Part shown: in pieces, positions 6,623-13,627 of the stretch
Numbering within the stretch: the stretch's first letter is position 1
How the letters are laid out: every line of letters begins with the position of its first letter
Origin: CBDDRG01 sp051306415
GTDB taxonomy: Bacteria; Pseudomonadota; Gammaproteobacteria; Pseudomonadales; Porticoccaceae
Length of the DNA stretch: 14,987 nucleotides
Direction of reading: 5' to 3'
Assembly (NCBI GenBank): GCA_051306415.1
Contig: JBPPNE010000260.1
Span: 1-14,987, forward strand
Notes under the pieces: model-generated
Database searches by the model: none
What the model was told of the DNA's origin: nothing
The model's input: only the letters and a program-made list of their open reading frames with translations
Made by a program: the position numbers and the translations under genes

Positions 6623-8329
6623 TTAACGGTCAAAAGACAATGTGAACCGTGATAGGTGAAAGGTTGAATCGACAAGGTTGGCGAGTATGGCTGGCTGCTC
6701 GGGTTTGTCGAAGGTGGGTGACACCAGGCGGACGTGCTGATGTCTTTTGAACGGTATCGATGGAAGAATAATTTCCACGGGGAGCTGATCCTTCGCTTCG
6801 GACAGCAGCAGGCCGGTGAAATAAGCGGAAACCGGCTGATTGTCGCTGAGGATACAGGCGGCGCAGGGCTCGGCCGGTAGCATCAGTCGCTCGACACCGA
6901 CAATGCGATGAAAGGCCGGCGTTACCTGAATCCAGCGGACGATTCCCTGGACTCTCTCCGTATTGCCGGGCTCGCCGAAGCCGATGAGGTCACCGACGGA
7001 CAGTTGCTTGGGGGCGAGCGTGATTTCAAAGCAGGCGCCGCGTTCGCTGGTATTCAGGTGAAAGCCGCGGTAGCTCGGCTGCTCTGGTAACGGCCGTGCG
7101 ATCTCGGCGTGGTAATCGATGGCAGCGTCTTTCCTGCCACCGCTCTCCATCGGTTCGGTGTCCGCTGCGCCCTGCCAAGGGTCATCAGGGCGCCTTTCCG
7201 TGGGCGCAAACTGTGGGCGCAGCGCATAGCCTGGCGGCGGGCGGACGCCCGCCGCCGCGAGGAAGTCGGTGACGTTGGCGTGACCGCTCAGTTCGCGGTG
7301 GAGAGCGGCAAAGCCGATCACGATATCGACCGGGTTTTGATGGGGAATGTGCCTGTCGGCACGGACGACCTCCTGGCTCCAGTAGGTGCGCAAATCGCGG
7401 ACAAGCCGTTCGGAAAGCTCAGGCACCTGCACCGGGACAGCGCCCGTATCGGGATCGGCTCCGAGCGCACGCAGCAGGCGCTCGGTTCGCAGCCGCATAT
7501 GGTGCTGGGTGATACTCGATACGCGTGCCGCGTACACCGGCCCGATGTCGCTGTTCATGTTGACGACAAAGACGCTGTCTTCCTGGAACGGCGCCAGCTC
7601 GGCGAGATGGGCTACGCGGTCGAGAAACTGGAGCATCATCTTGAGCTCTGCCCCCGTGTACCGCCAGGGCGTGGTGCAGCTGAGCAGCAGGGGCTTGAGG
7701 TAGGTCGCGGTCAGCGTGGCGCGGGTCTCGCGGTTTTGCTCGCGTTCAGTGAATGCGTGATTGGTGACACCAAAATGGCAGGCGAGACGATAAAGCGTGT
7801 GCAGTTCGAACCACACCCGCTCTGGCGGGCTGATGTACCACTGCCAGCAGTTGAGCATTAGCCGGGTTGCCGTCACCATCGCGCCATGAATCGCCCCCGC
7901 AATTGCCAGCAGCGTGTTTTGGTTGAGGGGTTGCGTGGCCGTTTTGCAGAGTTCGACGGCGACAGATTTGTAGGCCATGAACTGGTGCTTGAGCAGCGCC
8001 TGCACGAGTGACAGTCGCTCAAAGGTGTCGTTGTTGAGCGAAGTATCCTTGGCGAGATTGGTCCTGCAGTCCACCACGACGGCGAGCAGCGTTTCCAGAA
8101 TCGCGAGCTTCGCTTTTGGCTCCAGCCGCAAGCGACTTATTTCTTTCATCGCCGCGTAGAGAAGTTTGCACAATACCGGCGGGTTACCGATCGGCAACCG
8201 ACTCGCGTAGACGCTGATGTCCATCGGCGAAGTGCCGGCAAAGGAGAGCCGGTCAAGATCAAGCGCGGGGACTCGAAGCCGCTCAAGCAGCAGATCGATC
8301 TCGGTATCTTGTCGCTCCTTGAAATCCAT
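6623..8329 (-). CDS. Uncharacterised protein with PilZ-like C-terminal domain
   Basis: A 568-residue soluble protein. The first 350 or so residues are mainly alpha-helical, with no signal peptide and no catalytic motif that I know. After a proline-rich linker (containing RPPPG and a run of charged residues, about 360-405) comes a beta-rich segment, about 415-485: RGFHLNTSERGACFEI, then VGDLIGF, then VQGIVRWIQ, then IVGVERL. The NTSERG fits the (D/N)xSxxG signature of PilZ cyclic-di-GMP domains, and the strand pattern agrees. The arginine-rich RxxxR that normally precedes it is missing, so ligand binding is doubtful. It precedes fimX on the same strand, suggesting a joint role in cyclic-di-GMP or type IV pilus control (inference). 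The start is the ATG at 8329, with AAGGA 10 nt upstream. The frame stays open to a TTG at 8362, the alternative start. Confidence 0.75.
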   Translation of the reverse strand: MDFKERQDTEIDLLLERLRVPALDLDRLSFAGTSPMDISVYASRLPIGNPPVLCKLLYAAMKEISRLRLEPKAKLAILETLLAVVVDCRTNLAKDTSLNNDTFERLSLVQALLKHQFMAYKSVAVELCKTATQPLNQNTLLAIAGAIHGAMVTATRLMLNCWQWYISPPERVWFELHTLYRLACHFGVTNHAFTEREQNRETRATLTATYLKPLLLSCTTPWRYTGAELKMMLQFLDRVAHLAELAPFQEDSVFVVNMNSDIGPVYAARVSSITQHHMRLRTERLLRALGADPDTGAVPVQVPELSERLVRDLRTYWSQEVVRADRHIPHQNPVDIVIGFAALHRELSGHANVTDFLAAAGVRPPPGYALRPQFAPTERRPDDPWQGAADTEPMESGGRKDAAIDYHAEIARPLPEQPSYRGFHLNTSERGACFEITLAPKQLSVGDLIGFGEPGNTERVQGIVRWIQVTPAFHRIVGVERLMLPAEPCAACILSDNQPVSAYFTGLLLSEAKDQLPVEIILPSIPFKRHQHVRLVSPTFDKPEQPAILANLVDSTFHLSRFTLSFDR

Positions 8330-8360
8330 GTCTGGCAGTTCCTTTTTAGTCGCTTTCGCC

Positions 8361-8394
8361 AAGCCCCAGAAGGTGAAGCGCTATTCTTGGGGTT
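8361..8394. repeat. Bulged inverted repeat upstream of the PilZ-like gene
   Basis: CCCCAGAA (8364-8371) pairs with TTCTTGGGG (8384-8392), eight pairs with a single bulged T. AA and TT at the ends add two more pairs past a bulged G. It lies about 32-65 nt upstream of the ATG at 8329 and overlaps the alternative TTG at 8362. It may be a leader-RNA stem of the PilZ-like gene. There is no T-tract. Confidence 0.4.
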
Positions 8395-8401
8395 ATTGAC
8401 G

Positions 8402-8425
8402 GGTCGGGCCGATCATGGCCTGACC
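8402..8425. repeat. Strong inverted repeat between epmB and the PilZ-like gene
   Basis: GGTCGGGCC (8402-8410) and GGCCTGACC (8417-8425) form a 9-bp stem with one mismatch that is a G-U wobble in RNA and a 6-nt loop (GATCAT). It lies downstream of the epmB stop and upstream of the PilZ-like gene on the same strand. It could end the epmB transcript, but no T-run follows on either strand. A second, weaker repeat (GTCAG 8446-8450 with CTGAC 8460-8464) lies next to it. These repeats are the main content of the 215-nt gap 8330-8544. Confidence 0.55.
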
Positions 8426-8544
8426 GGTACCAGTGTAATTCGTGGGTCAGCAAAATCAACTGACAAAGTCACAAATCTATCGTGCTGGGTGAGTTGGCAT
8501 CCGGGCTGCCGCGACTCATGGACACAGGTTCTCGCAACTGCCGG

Positions 8545-9552
8545 TTATAGCAACCAGGTTTTCGACCGTTCGCCCGGCTGCTCCCACACCAGTCTGGGGA
8601 CCAGGTATCCGGGCAGACTGTTTTTCAGTGTCCGCAGTAGCTCCGGTGCAACCGACGCGGCCGTTGCAAAGTGTGCAGCGCCCTGCACAGGGTCGAGCAG
8701 ATGCAGGTAATAGGGCAGGATGCCGGTCTCGAACAGCGCTTCACTCAAACGGATCAGGGTGTCGGCGGAGTCATTGACGCCCGCAAGTAGTACCGATTGA
8801 TTCAGCACCGTGATCCCCGCCGCGCGCAGCAGCGCCACCGCCTGACCGACTTGGCTATCCAATTCGTTAGGGTGGTTGACGTGTAAAACCACAAGGGTTT
8901 GCAAGCGCGTGTCGGTCAGCCAGTGCAGACAATCGCGGTCAATCCGCGATGGGATCACCACCGGCAGGCGCGTGTGCACGCGCAGGCGGCGGACGTGGGA
9001 GATGGTGGCGATCTGTCGCGTCAGCCACAGCAACTGCTGGTCATTGGCGGCGAGGGGATCGCCACCGCTGTAAATCACTTCGCTGATGCTGGTGTCGGCA
9101 CGAATGTAATCGAGGGCCTGCTGCCACTGATCGCGGTTGGGCTTGTTGTCCTGATAGGGGAAATGGCGGCGGAAACAGTAGCGGCAGTTGATGGCGCAAG
9201 CGGGGCTTACGATCAGCAGTGCGCGGCCAGCGTACTTGTGTACCAGACCGGGTGCCGGGTTGGCAGCCCGCTCGTTGAGGGGATCGTCGAGGTAACCGGG
9301 TACGGGTAGCAGCTCATCCCCCAGCGGCAGGATCTGGCGCAGCAGCGGATCGGCGGCATCTCCCTTGCGCATGCGTAGCAGATACGGGCGGGGCACACGG
9401 AGTGGAAAGTCCCGACAGGCGAGCAGCGCTGGATCGAGGCCAGCCGGATCGAGATTGAGCAGGGCGAACAGCTCGGCGGGGTCGCGAATGGCGTTCGCCA
9501 GCTCCTGCTGCCAGGCGGACATCTGCCATGCGACAGCGGTGTGCGGTATCAT
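8545..9552 (-). CDS. epmB: EF-P (R)-beta-lysine 2,3-aminomutase
   Basis: A 335-residue radical-SAM, PLP-dependent enzyme of the lysine 2,3-aminomutase family. EpmB converts L-alpha-lysine to (R)-beta-lysine, which EpmA attaches to elongation factor P. The [4Fe-4S] motif CAINCRYC places the three cluster cysteines at 119, 123 and 126, followed by FRRHFPYQ. SGGDPL, at about 178-183, is the usual SAM-binding glycine segment. The C-terminus (PGYLVPRL ... GERSKT) keeps the family's tail with the expected PLP lysine, here probably Lys331. I start at the ATG at 9552 because GAGGG lies 5 nt upstream and the length then matches EpmB (about 340). A longer frame would begin at 9600, inside efp. It is divergent from efp with 40 nt between the start codons. 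Confidence 0.95.
   Translation of the reverse strand: MIPHTAVAWQMSAWQQELANAIRDPAELFALLNLDPAGLDPALLACRDFPLRVPRPYLLRMRKGDAADPLLRQILPLGDELLPVPGYLDDPLNERAANPAPGLVHKYAGRALLIVSPACAINCRYCFRRHFPYQDNKPNRDQWQQALDYIRADTSISEVIYSGGDPLAANDQQLLWLTRQIATISHVRRLRVHTRLPVVIPSRIDRDCLHWLTDTRLQTLVVLHVNHPNELDSQVGQAVALLRAAGITVLNQSVLLAGVNDSADTLIRLSEALFETGILPYYLHLLDPVQGAAHFATAASVAPELLRTLKNSLPGYLVPRLVWEQPGERSKTWLL
9523..9552 (+). promoter_or_regulatory. Possible efp promoter
   Basis: CTGCCA (9523-9528, 4 of 6 matches to a -35) and TATCAT (9547-9552, 5 of 6 to a -10) are spaced by 18 nt, placing a start near 9559 and a leader of about 34 nt before the efp ATG. The elements overlap the first codons of the divergent epmB. 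The match is moderate and a chance occurrence is possible. Confidence 0.3.
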
Positions 9553-9592
9553 TGCGGCCCTCAATTTGACGCAGTCCCCCAAGAGGCGTGGC

Positions 9593-10162
9593 ATGGCCAA
9601 TTATTCTACCAGTGAATTCCGTCCCGGTCTGAAGGTGATGCTGGACGGTGACCCCTGCTCGATTGTCGAGAATGAGTTTGTCAAACCCGGTAAAGGCCAG
9701 GCGTTCAATCGCGTGCGTCTGCGCAATCTGCGCAGTGGCCGGGTGTGGGAGCGCACTTTCAAGTCGGGGGAAAGCCTGGAGGGCGCGGACGTTCGCGACA
9801 AGGATATGCAGTATCTGTACAACGACGGCGAATTCTGGCATTTCATGGAGCCGGACAGTTTTGAGCAGCATCAGGCCACCGCCACCATCGTCGGCGATGC
9901 GGCGCTCTGGCTGCGCGAGCAGGACAGCTGCATCATCACGCTGTATAACGGCGCCCCCCTCGCGGTCACGCCGGGCAATCACGTTGAACTCGAAATCGTT
10001 GAAACCGAACCCGGTATCCGTGGCGACACTGCCCAGGGCGGTACCAAGCCGGCCACCTTGAGTACCGGCGCGGTCATCAAGGTGCCATTGTTTTTGAACC
10101 GTGGCGAGATCGTGCGGGTCGATACCCGTACCGGTGAATATCTGAGTCGGGCGAGCAAATAG
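9593..10162 (+). CDS. efp: Elongation factor P
   Basis: A 189-residue translation factor that binds between the P and E sites of the ribosome and relieves stalling at consecutive prolines. Three beta-barrel domains fit the length: an N-terminal KOW-like domain (1-64), an OB domain (about 65-128) and a second OB domain (about 129-189) ending in GEYLSRASK. The loop VKPGKGQAF puts Lys34 at the position that is beta-lysylated in E. coli, consistent with epmA downstream and epmB divergent. P. aeruginosa instead has an arginine modified by EarP. The ATG at 9593 is preceded by AGAGG 7 nt upstream, and the N-terminus MANYSTSEFRPGLKVMLDGD is typical. The frame is open further upstream, but that part is antisense to epmB. 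Confidence 0.97.
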   Translation: MANYSTSEFRPGLKVMLDGDPCSIVENEFVKPGKGQAFNRVRLRNLRSGRVWERTFKSGESLEGADVRDKDMQYLYNDGEFWHFMEPDSFEQHQATATIVGDAALWLREQDSCIITLYNGAPLAVTPGNHVELEIVETEPGIRGDTAQGGTKPATLSTGAVIKVPLFLNRGEIVRVDTRTGEYLSRASK

Positions 10163-10238
10163 TCCGCGATCAATACCGCTCGATGGCTAGTGGCGAGCTG
10201 TCGCGCTCCTATCCCAAGACCGTGCGCAGTGCACTCTG

Positions 10239-11186
10239 ATGACTGACTGGCGACCTTCGGCCACGCTGTCGACATTGCGGCAACGGGCCCGGTTACTGGC
10301 TGAAATCCGCGCTTTTTTTGCCGTCCGCGATATCCTCGAAGTGGATGTCCCGGTGCTGGCGACAACGGCTGCCAGCGACCTCCACATCCAGCCGATCGCC
10401 GCGCACTGCAACGGCGCCACCGCCTATCTGCAAAGCTCTCCGGAGTACTTCCTCAAGCGCCTGCTCGCCGCCGGTAGTGGCGCGCTGTACTGCCTTGGCA
10501 AAGCCTTTCGTGACAGCGAGCGAGGCGTGCGCCACCATCCCGAATTCACGCTTCTGGAGTGGTATCGCCCGGGTTGGGACGAATACCGGTTGATGGTGGA
10601 GGTGGAGGAGCTGGTGCGAGCCGTTGCCCCCGGCGTTGCTGCACTGCCGGCGCGCCGTTTTAGTTACCGAGAGCTTTTTTTGACCCACGTGCAACTCGAT
10701 CCCCACGCGGCCGCTCTTGATGATTTGCGGCGGCGGTGTGCTGATTGCGCGGGGGGAGACTGGCATCGCGACGCGCGCGCCGCCTGTCTCGAATTGCTGT
10801 TCAGCTTGGTGGTCGAGCCGCGGCTGCCAGCGGGCCTGGTCTTTGTTACCGAGTATCCCGCGTGCCAGGCGGCGCTCGCCCAATTAGCTGAGGACGCACA
10901 GGGCAGTGTTGTCGCGCGTCGCTTTGAAGTGTTCCTGCACGGTGTTGAACTCGCTAACGGGTATTTCGAATTGACCGATGCGGTCGAGCAGCGCCAGCGC
11001 TTTGAGCAGGACAATGCACGGCGGCAAGCTGCTGGCAAACCACCCATGCCGATTGATGAGCAACTGCTTGCCGCGCTTGCCGAGGGTTTGCCGGAGTGCG
11101 CGGGAGTGGCGTTAGGGGTGGATCGGTTGCTGATGCAAATGCTTCGCTTGCCGCGCATTGACGCGGCGTTGCCGTTTACCCTTTAG
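10239..11186 (+). CDS. epmA: EF-P--(R)-beta-lysine ligase
   Basis: A 315-residue class II lysyl-tRNA-synthetase paralogue (GenX/PoxA/YjeA) that has only the catalytic core and no anticodon-binding domain. It adenylates (R)-beta-lysine and transfers it to Lys34 of EF-P. Motif 2 is clear (FRDSERGVRHHPEFTLLEWY, about 90-109), as is motif 3 (GVALGVDRL, about 289-297). The Ala in GVALG (Ala291) sits where lysyl-tRNA synthetases have Gly; that substitution is associated with preference for beta-lysine in E. coli EpmA. FELTDAVEQRQRF (243-255) is also a family hallmark. It follows efp by 76 nt, so the two could be cotranscribed. No clear Shine-Dalgarno precedes the ATG at 10239. Its stop lies 16 nt from the stop of the convergent aceK. 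Confidence 0.95.
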   Translation: MTDWRPSATLSTLRQRARLLAEIRAFFAVRDILEVDVPVLATTAASDLHIQPIAAHCNGATAYLQSSPEYFLKRLLAAGSGALYCLGKAFRDSERGVRHHPEFTLLEWYRPGWDEYRLMVEVEELVRAVAPGVAALPARRFSYRELFLTHVQLDPHAAALDDLRRRCADCAGGDWHRDARAACLELLFSLVVEPRLPAGLVFVTEYPACQAALAQLAEDAQGSVVARRFEVFLHGVELANGYFELTDAVEQRQRFEQDNARRQAAGKPPMPIDEQLLAALAEGLPECAGVALGVDRLLMQMLRLPRIDAALPFTL

Positions 11187-11202
11187 CCAAAGTTTTTAGC
11201 GG

Positions 11203-12984
11203 CTATGCGTTGATGTCGGCAGGTTCGCCGCCGCTGGTGACAGGCTCGCGGCTAAAGCGTCGTTTGCGGCGGTAGGGGAAGACGTCGACGATCAGGCCGG
11301 CGCGTATCTGCTCCTGCAGGCTTTGCCAGAAGCGATGGTCGTAGAGATCACCGTGAAGTTCTTCGAAGGCTTTCCTGGCAAGCTGGTTGCCGGAAAAAAA
11401 CAGTCGAAACTCCTCCGGGAAAATGTCCTGCGGACCCACGGTATACCAGGGCCGCGCGGCCATCTCCTGTTGTTCGGTTTGCGGTTTCGGTGTCGGTCGG
11501 AAGTTGCACTCGGTGAGGGGACAGATTTCGTCGTAATCGTAAAACACCACTCGCTGATGCCGGGTCACGCCAAAATTTTTCAGCAGCATGTCGCCGGGGA
11601 AAATGTTCGCGGCGGCGAGTTGCTTGATCGCGTTGCCATACTCTTCCATGACATTGCGGGTTTGCGCTTCGTCGGCGTCTTTCAGATACAGGTTCAGGGG
11701 CGCCATGCGGCGTTCAGTGTAGAGGTGGCGGATAATTAACCGGTTGCCCTGAAACACCAACAGGGATGGCGCTACTTGTTTCAGTTCCACGAGCAGCTCT
11801 GGCGAGAACCGGTTGAGCGGGAAGACAAAATTGTGGAACTCCTGGGTGTCGGCCATGCGCCCGACGCGGTCGTGACGGGACACCATGCGGTATTTTTCGC
11901 GCACGATTTCGCGGGTGACTTCCTTGGGTGGGTCGAACTTGTCCTTGATCACCTTGAACACGATATCGTAGGACGGCAGCGTAAACACGCTCATCACCAT
12001 GCCCTTGATGCCGGGCGCGATAACGAATAAATCGTCGGAGTGGCGCAGATGGTGGACGAGCTCGCGGTAGAACTCGGTCTTGGCGTGTTGGGCAAAGCCG
12101 AGCGCGGTATAGATTTCATGGTCGCCTTTGTGCGGCAGTAACTGTTTGAGAAAGTGCAGATACTGGTGGGGCAGTGGTGCATCGACCATGAAGTGGGCGC
12201 GGGTAAAGCTGAACACCACGCTCATCTCCTCGCGGTTGAAAATGGCGGTGTCGACAAAGAGCTCTCCGCGTTCATTGTTGAGCACCGGCAGTACCAGCGG
12301 GATGTAGTGCTCGCCGTCGACGATGCGGCCGATCAGGTACGCGGCCTTGCCGCGATAAAACACCGATTCCAGCATGTCGAATTTGATCTCATCCAAAGGG
12401 CCGCGGAGCTGGGGGATGACCTGTTCTGCGAAAGCCTGAAGGATATTGACGACATCGCGGGCGCTGTCTTCCCAGGGCACGGAAAACTCAGCTTCGACCA
12501 GGATCTGGCTGAACACCTGCTCGATCCCCCGGTTGCCGTCGTAGCGGATGAAAATGCTGTACCCGGTTGCCGGCGGCTGTTTGAACTGGGAGGACAGCAC
12601 ATAGATGAGGTCATCATCGATTTTGTCGTGGTCGTTGATGCGGCCGAATACGGAATTGAAGAAGGTCTCGGCGATTTCAAAGTTGGACGACCCAAACAGC
12701 AGTTGGGTGTAGGCATTTTTGGCCTGGCGCCATAGATCGAGGTTGGTGGTGTCCTTGTTGGTGACGGTTCGCAACAGCTCCGACACCTGTTTGACCTTGG
12801 ACTTGTAAAGTTCGATGCGTTCATTCTGGGCGTCCTGGGCGCCCAGCCAGTCGGCTTTTTCGAAGCGCGCCTTGGCGCCGAGGGTGATGTTGAGGAAATC
12901 GGAGAAATAGCTGCGAAAGCCGTTGTGAATGGTTTTTGCCATGCGCCGAGCGGTGCTGTTGCGGATGGCCGGCTGAGTGATCAT
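11203..12984 (-). CDS. aceK: Isocitrate dehydrogenase kinase/phosphatase
   Basis: A 593-residue bifunctional enzyme that phosphorylates isocitrate dehydrogenase to send isocitrate into the glyoxylate shunt, and dephosphorylates it to restore the TCA cycle. It aligns along its length with E. coli AceK (578 residues). The ATP-site segments are APGIKGMVM (323-331) and FKVIKD, whose Lys344 corresponds to E. coli Lys336. In the catalytic region IFPGDMLLKNFGV, Asp465 and Asn470 match Asp457 and Asn462, and FYDYDEI has Asp483 for Asp475. The N-terminal half is the AceK-specific regulatory domain. Neither aceA nor aceB is adjacent, unlike the E. coli aceBAK operon. Instead it lies 18 nt downstream of the lambda P-like gene on the same strand. 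The ATG at 12984 lacks a clear Shine-Dalgarno, so coupled translation is possible; an in-frame ATG at 12942 is the alternative. Confidence 0.96.
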   Translation of the reverse strand: MITQPAIRNSTARRMAKTIHNGFRSYFSDFLNITLGAKARFEKADWLGAQDAQNERIELYKSKVKQVSELLRTVTNKDTTNLDLWRQAKNAYTQLLFGSSNFEIAETFFNSVFGRINDHDKIDDDLIYVLSSQFKQPPATGYSIFIRYDGNRGIEQVFSQILVEAEFSVPWEDSARDVVNILQAFAEQVIPQLRGPLDEIKFDMLESVFYRGKAAYLIGRIVDGEHYIPLVLPVLNNERGELFVDTAIFNREEMSVVFSFTRAHFMVDAPLPHQYLHFLKQLLPHKGDHEIYTALGFAQHAKTEFYRELVHHLRHSDDLFVIAPGIKGMVMSVFTLPSYDIVFKVIKDKFDPPKEVTREIVREKYRMVSRHDRVGRMADTQEFHNFVFPLNRFSPELLVELKQVAPSLLVFQGNRLIIRHLYTERRMAPLNLYLKDADEAQTRNVMEEYGNAIKQLAAANIFPGDMLLKNFGVTRHQRVVFYDYDEICPLTECNFRPTPKPQTEQQEMAARPWYTVGPQDIFPEEFRLFFSGNQLARKAFEELHGDLYDHRFWQSLQEQIRAGLIVDVFPYRRKRRFSREPVTSGGEPADINA

Positions 12985-13002
12985 TGCTGTGTGTGGTTCG
13001 AG

Positions 13003-13620
13003 TTAGAGATCGAGTTGTTCGCGCAGCGCGCGCAATCGTTGCAGGCGCTCGGCTTTTTCGAGGGGTTGACCGCCGTCGTCGGTAAGCGCGGGCGGCGCGT
13101 CAATATCCAGCACCAAGCCGGCGATCACCTGGCGGCAGAGGCGCTGGTAGTGGGCTTTGAACAGCGGCCAGGTGAAGTCCTCGGCGCGATTGGCGAGTTC
13201 GTACCAGCCGGTGCCGCGGCCGGCGTGATAGACCGCGGGGTGGGACCACGGCTGTGCCACTTTGGGGCTCGCCGCGTTGCAGGCTTCGAGGTAGGCCTCG
13301 CGCGCCGGCGGCAGGCCAAACCCGGCGCCGGCGCTGTCGCAGGCGGTGATCATCCGATGCAATGTCGGCAGGTAGTTGGATTCTTCAATGATCTGGCGGG
13401 CGGAGCGGAGAATCTGCTCCGGGCTGTAATGGCGCAGCGACTCCAGCCACAGGCGCTTGGCCTGATTGAGTAACTGGGTGTCGCTGAAGGCGCTGTAAAA
13501 CTGGTTGTGATAGTTGATCCGAAACAGTGCGAATACCTGGTTGATGGCGATGACGAGGACGTCATCGGCACCGCTGTCGGTGGTGGCCTGGCCGCTATCT
13601 TCCGCGCTGAGTTCGTTCAT
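13003..13620 (-). CDS. Lambda P-like replication protein (putative helicase loader)
   Basis: About 205 residues, predicted soluble. After an acidic, Ser/Thr-rich N-terminus (1-20) comes a helical segment that I align by eye with phage lambda P protein: INQVFALFRINYHNQF, then KRLWLESLRHYSPEQILR, then NYLPTLHRMITAC (about 26-95). This corresponds to lambda P INGVFSQL, RRQWVLAF and FLPSPGQFVAWC. The C-terminal half (HPAVYHAG ... RLCRQVIAG) also fits that family, and the last 35 residues are charged. Lambda P loads DnaB helicase at the phage origin. No Walker A motif is visible, so it is not DnaC-like. It follows the DnaT-type gene closely, which supports a primosome or helicase-loading role (inference). 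The start is uncertain: ATG 13620 lies 7 nt after the upstream stop, while ATGs at 13650 and 13659 would overlap it. None has a convincing Shine-Dalgarno. Confidence 0.75.
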   Translation of the reverse strand: MNELSAEDSGQATTDSGADDVLVIAINQVFALFRINYHNQFYSAFSDTQLLNQAKRLWLESLRHYSPEQILRSARQIIEESNYLPTLHRMITACDSAGAGFGLPPAREAYLEACNAASPKVAQPWSHPAVYHAGRGTGWYELANRAEDFTWPLFKAHYQRLCRQVIAGLVLDIDAPPALTDDGGQPLEKAERLQRLRALREQLDL

Positions 13621-13627
13621 TGCCAGA

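Noticed and set aside
7109..7861. Plus-strand open frame (250 codons) opposite the PilZ-like gene
   Set aside because: It has low-complexity, Arg/Gly/Val-rich composition without domains. The opposite frame has PilZ-type features and a good start, so this is a shadow.
9553..9600. N-terminal extension of epmB starting inside efp
   Set aside because: It would overlap the efp start and add 16 residues foreign to EpmB. The ATG at 9552 has GAGGG at proper spacing.
10183..10239. 18-codon ORF between efp and epmA whose stop overlaps the epmA ATG (TGATG)
   Set aside because: It could be a coupling leader peptide, but it has no Shine-Dalgarno and its length is within chance expectation. Conservation would be needed.
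11184..11205. Possible bidirectional terminator between epmA and aceK (TAGCC/GGCTA)
   Set aside because: The stem is only 5 bp with a 12-nt loop, and the T-run is in the loop and not after the stem.
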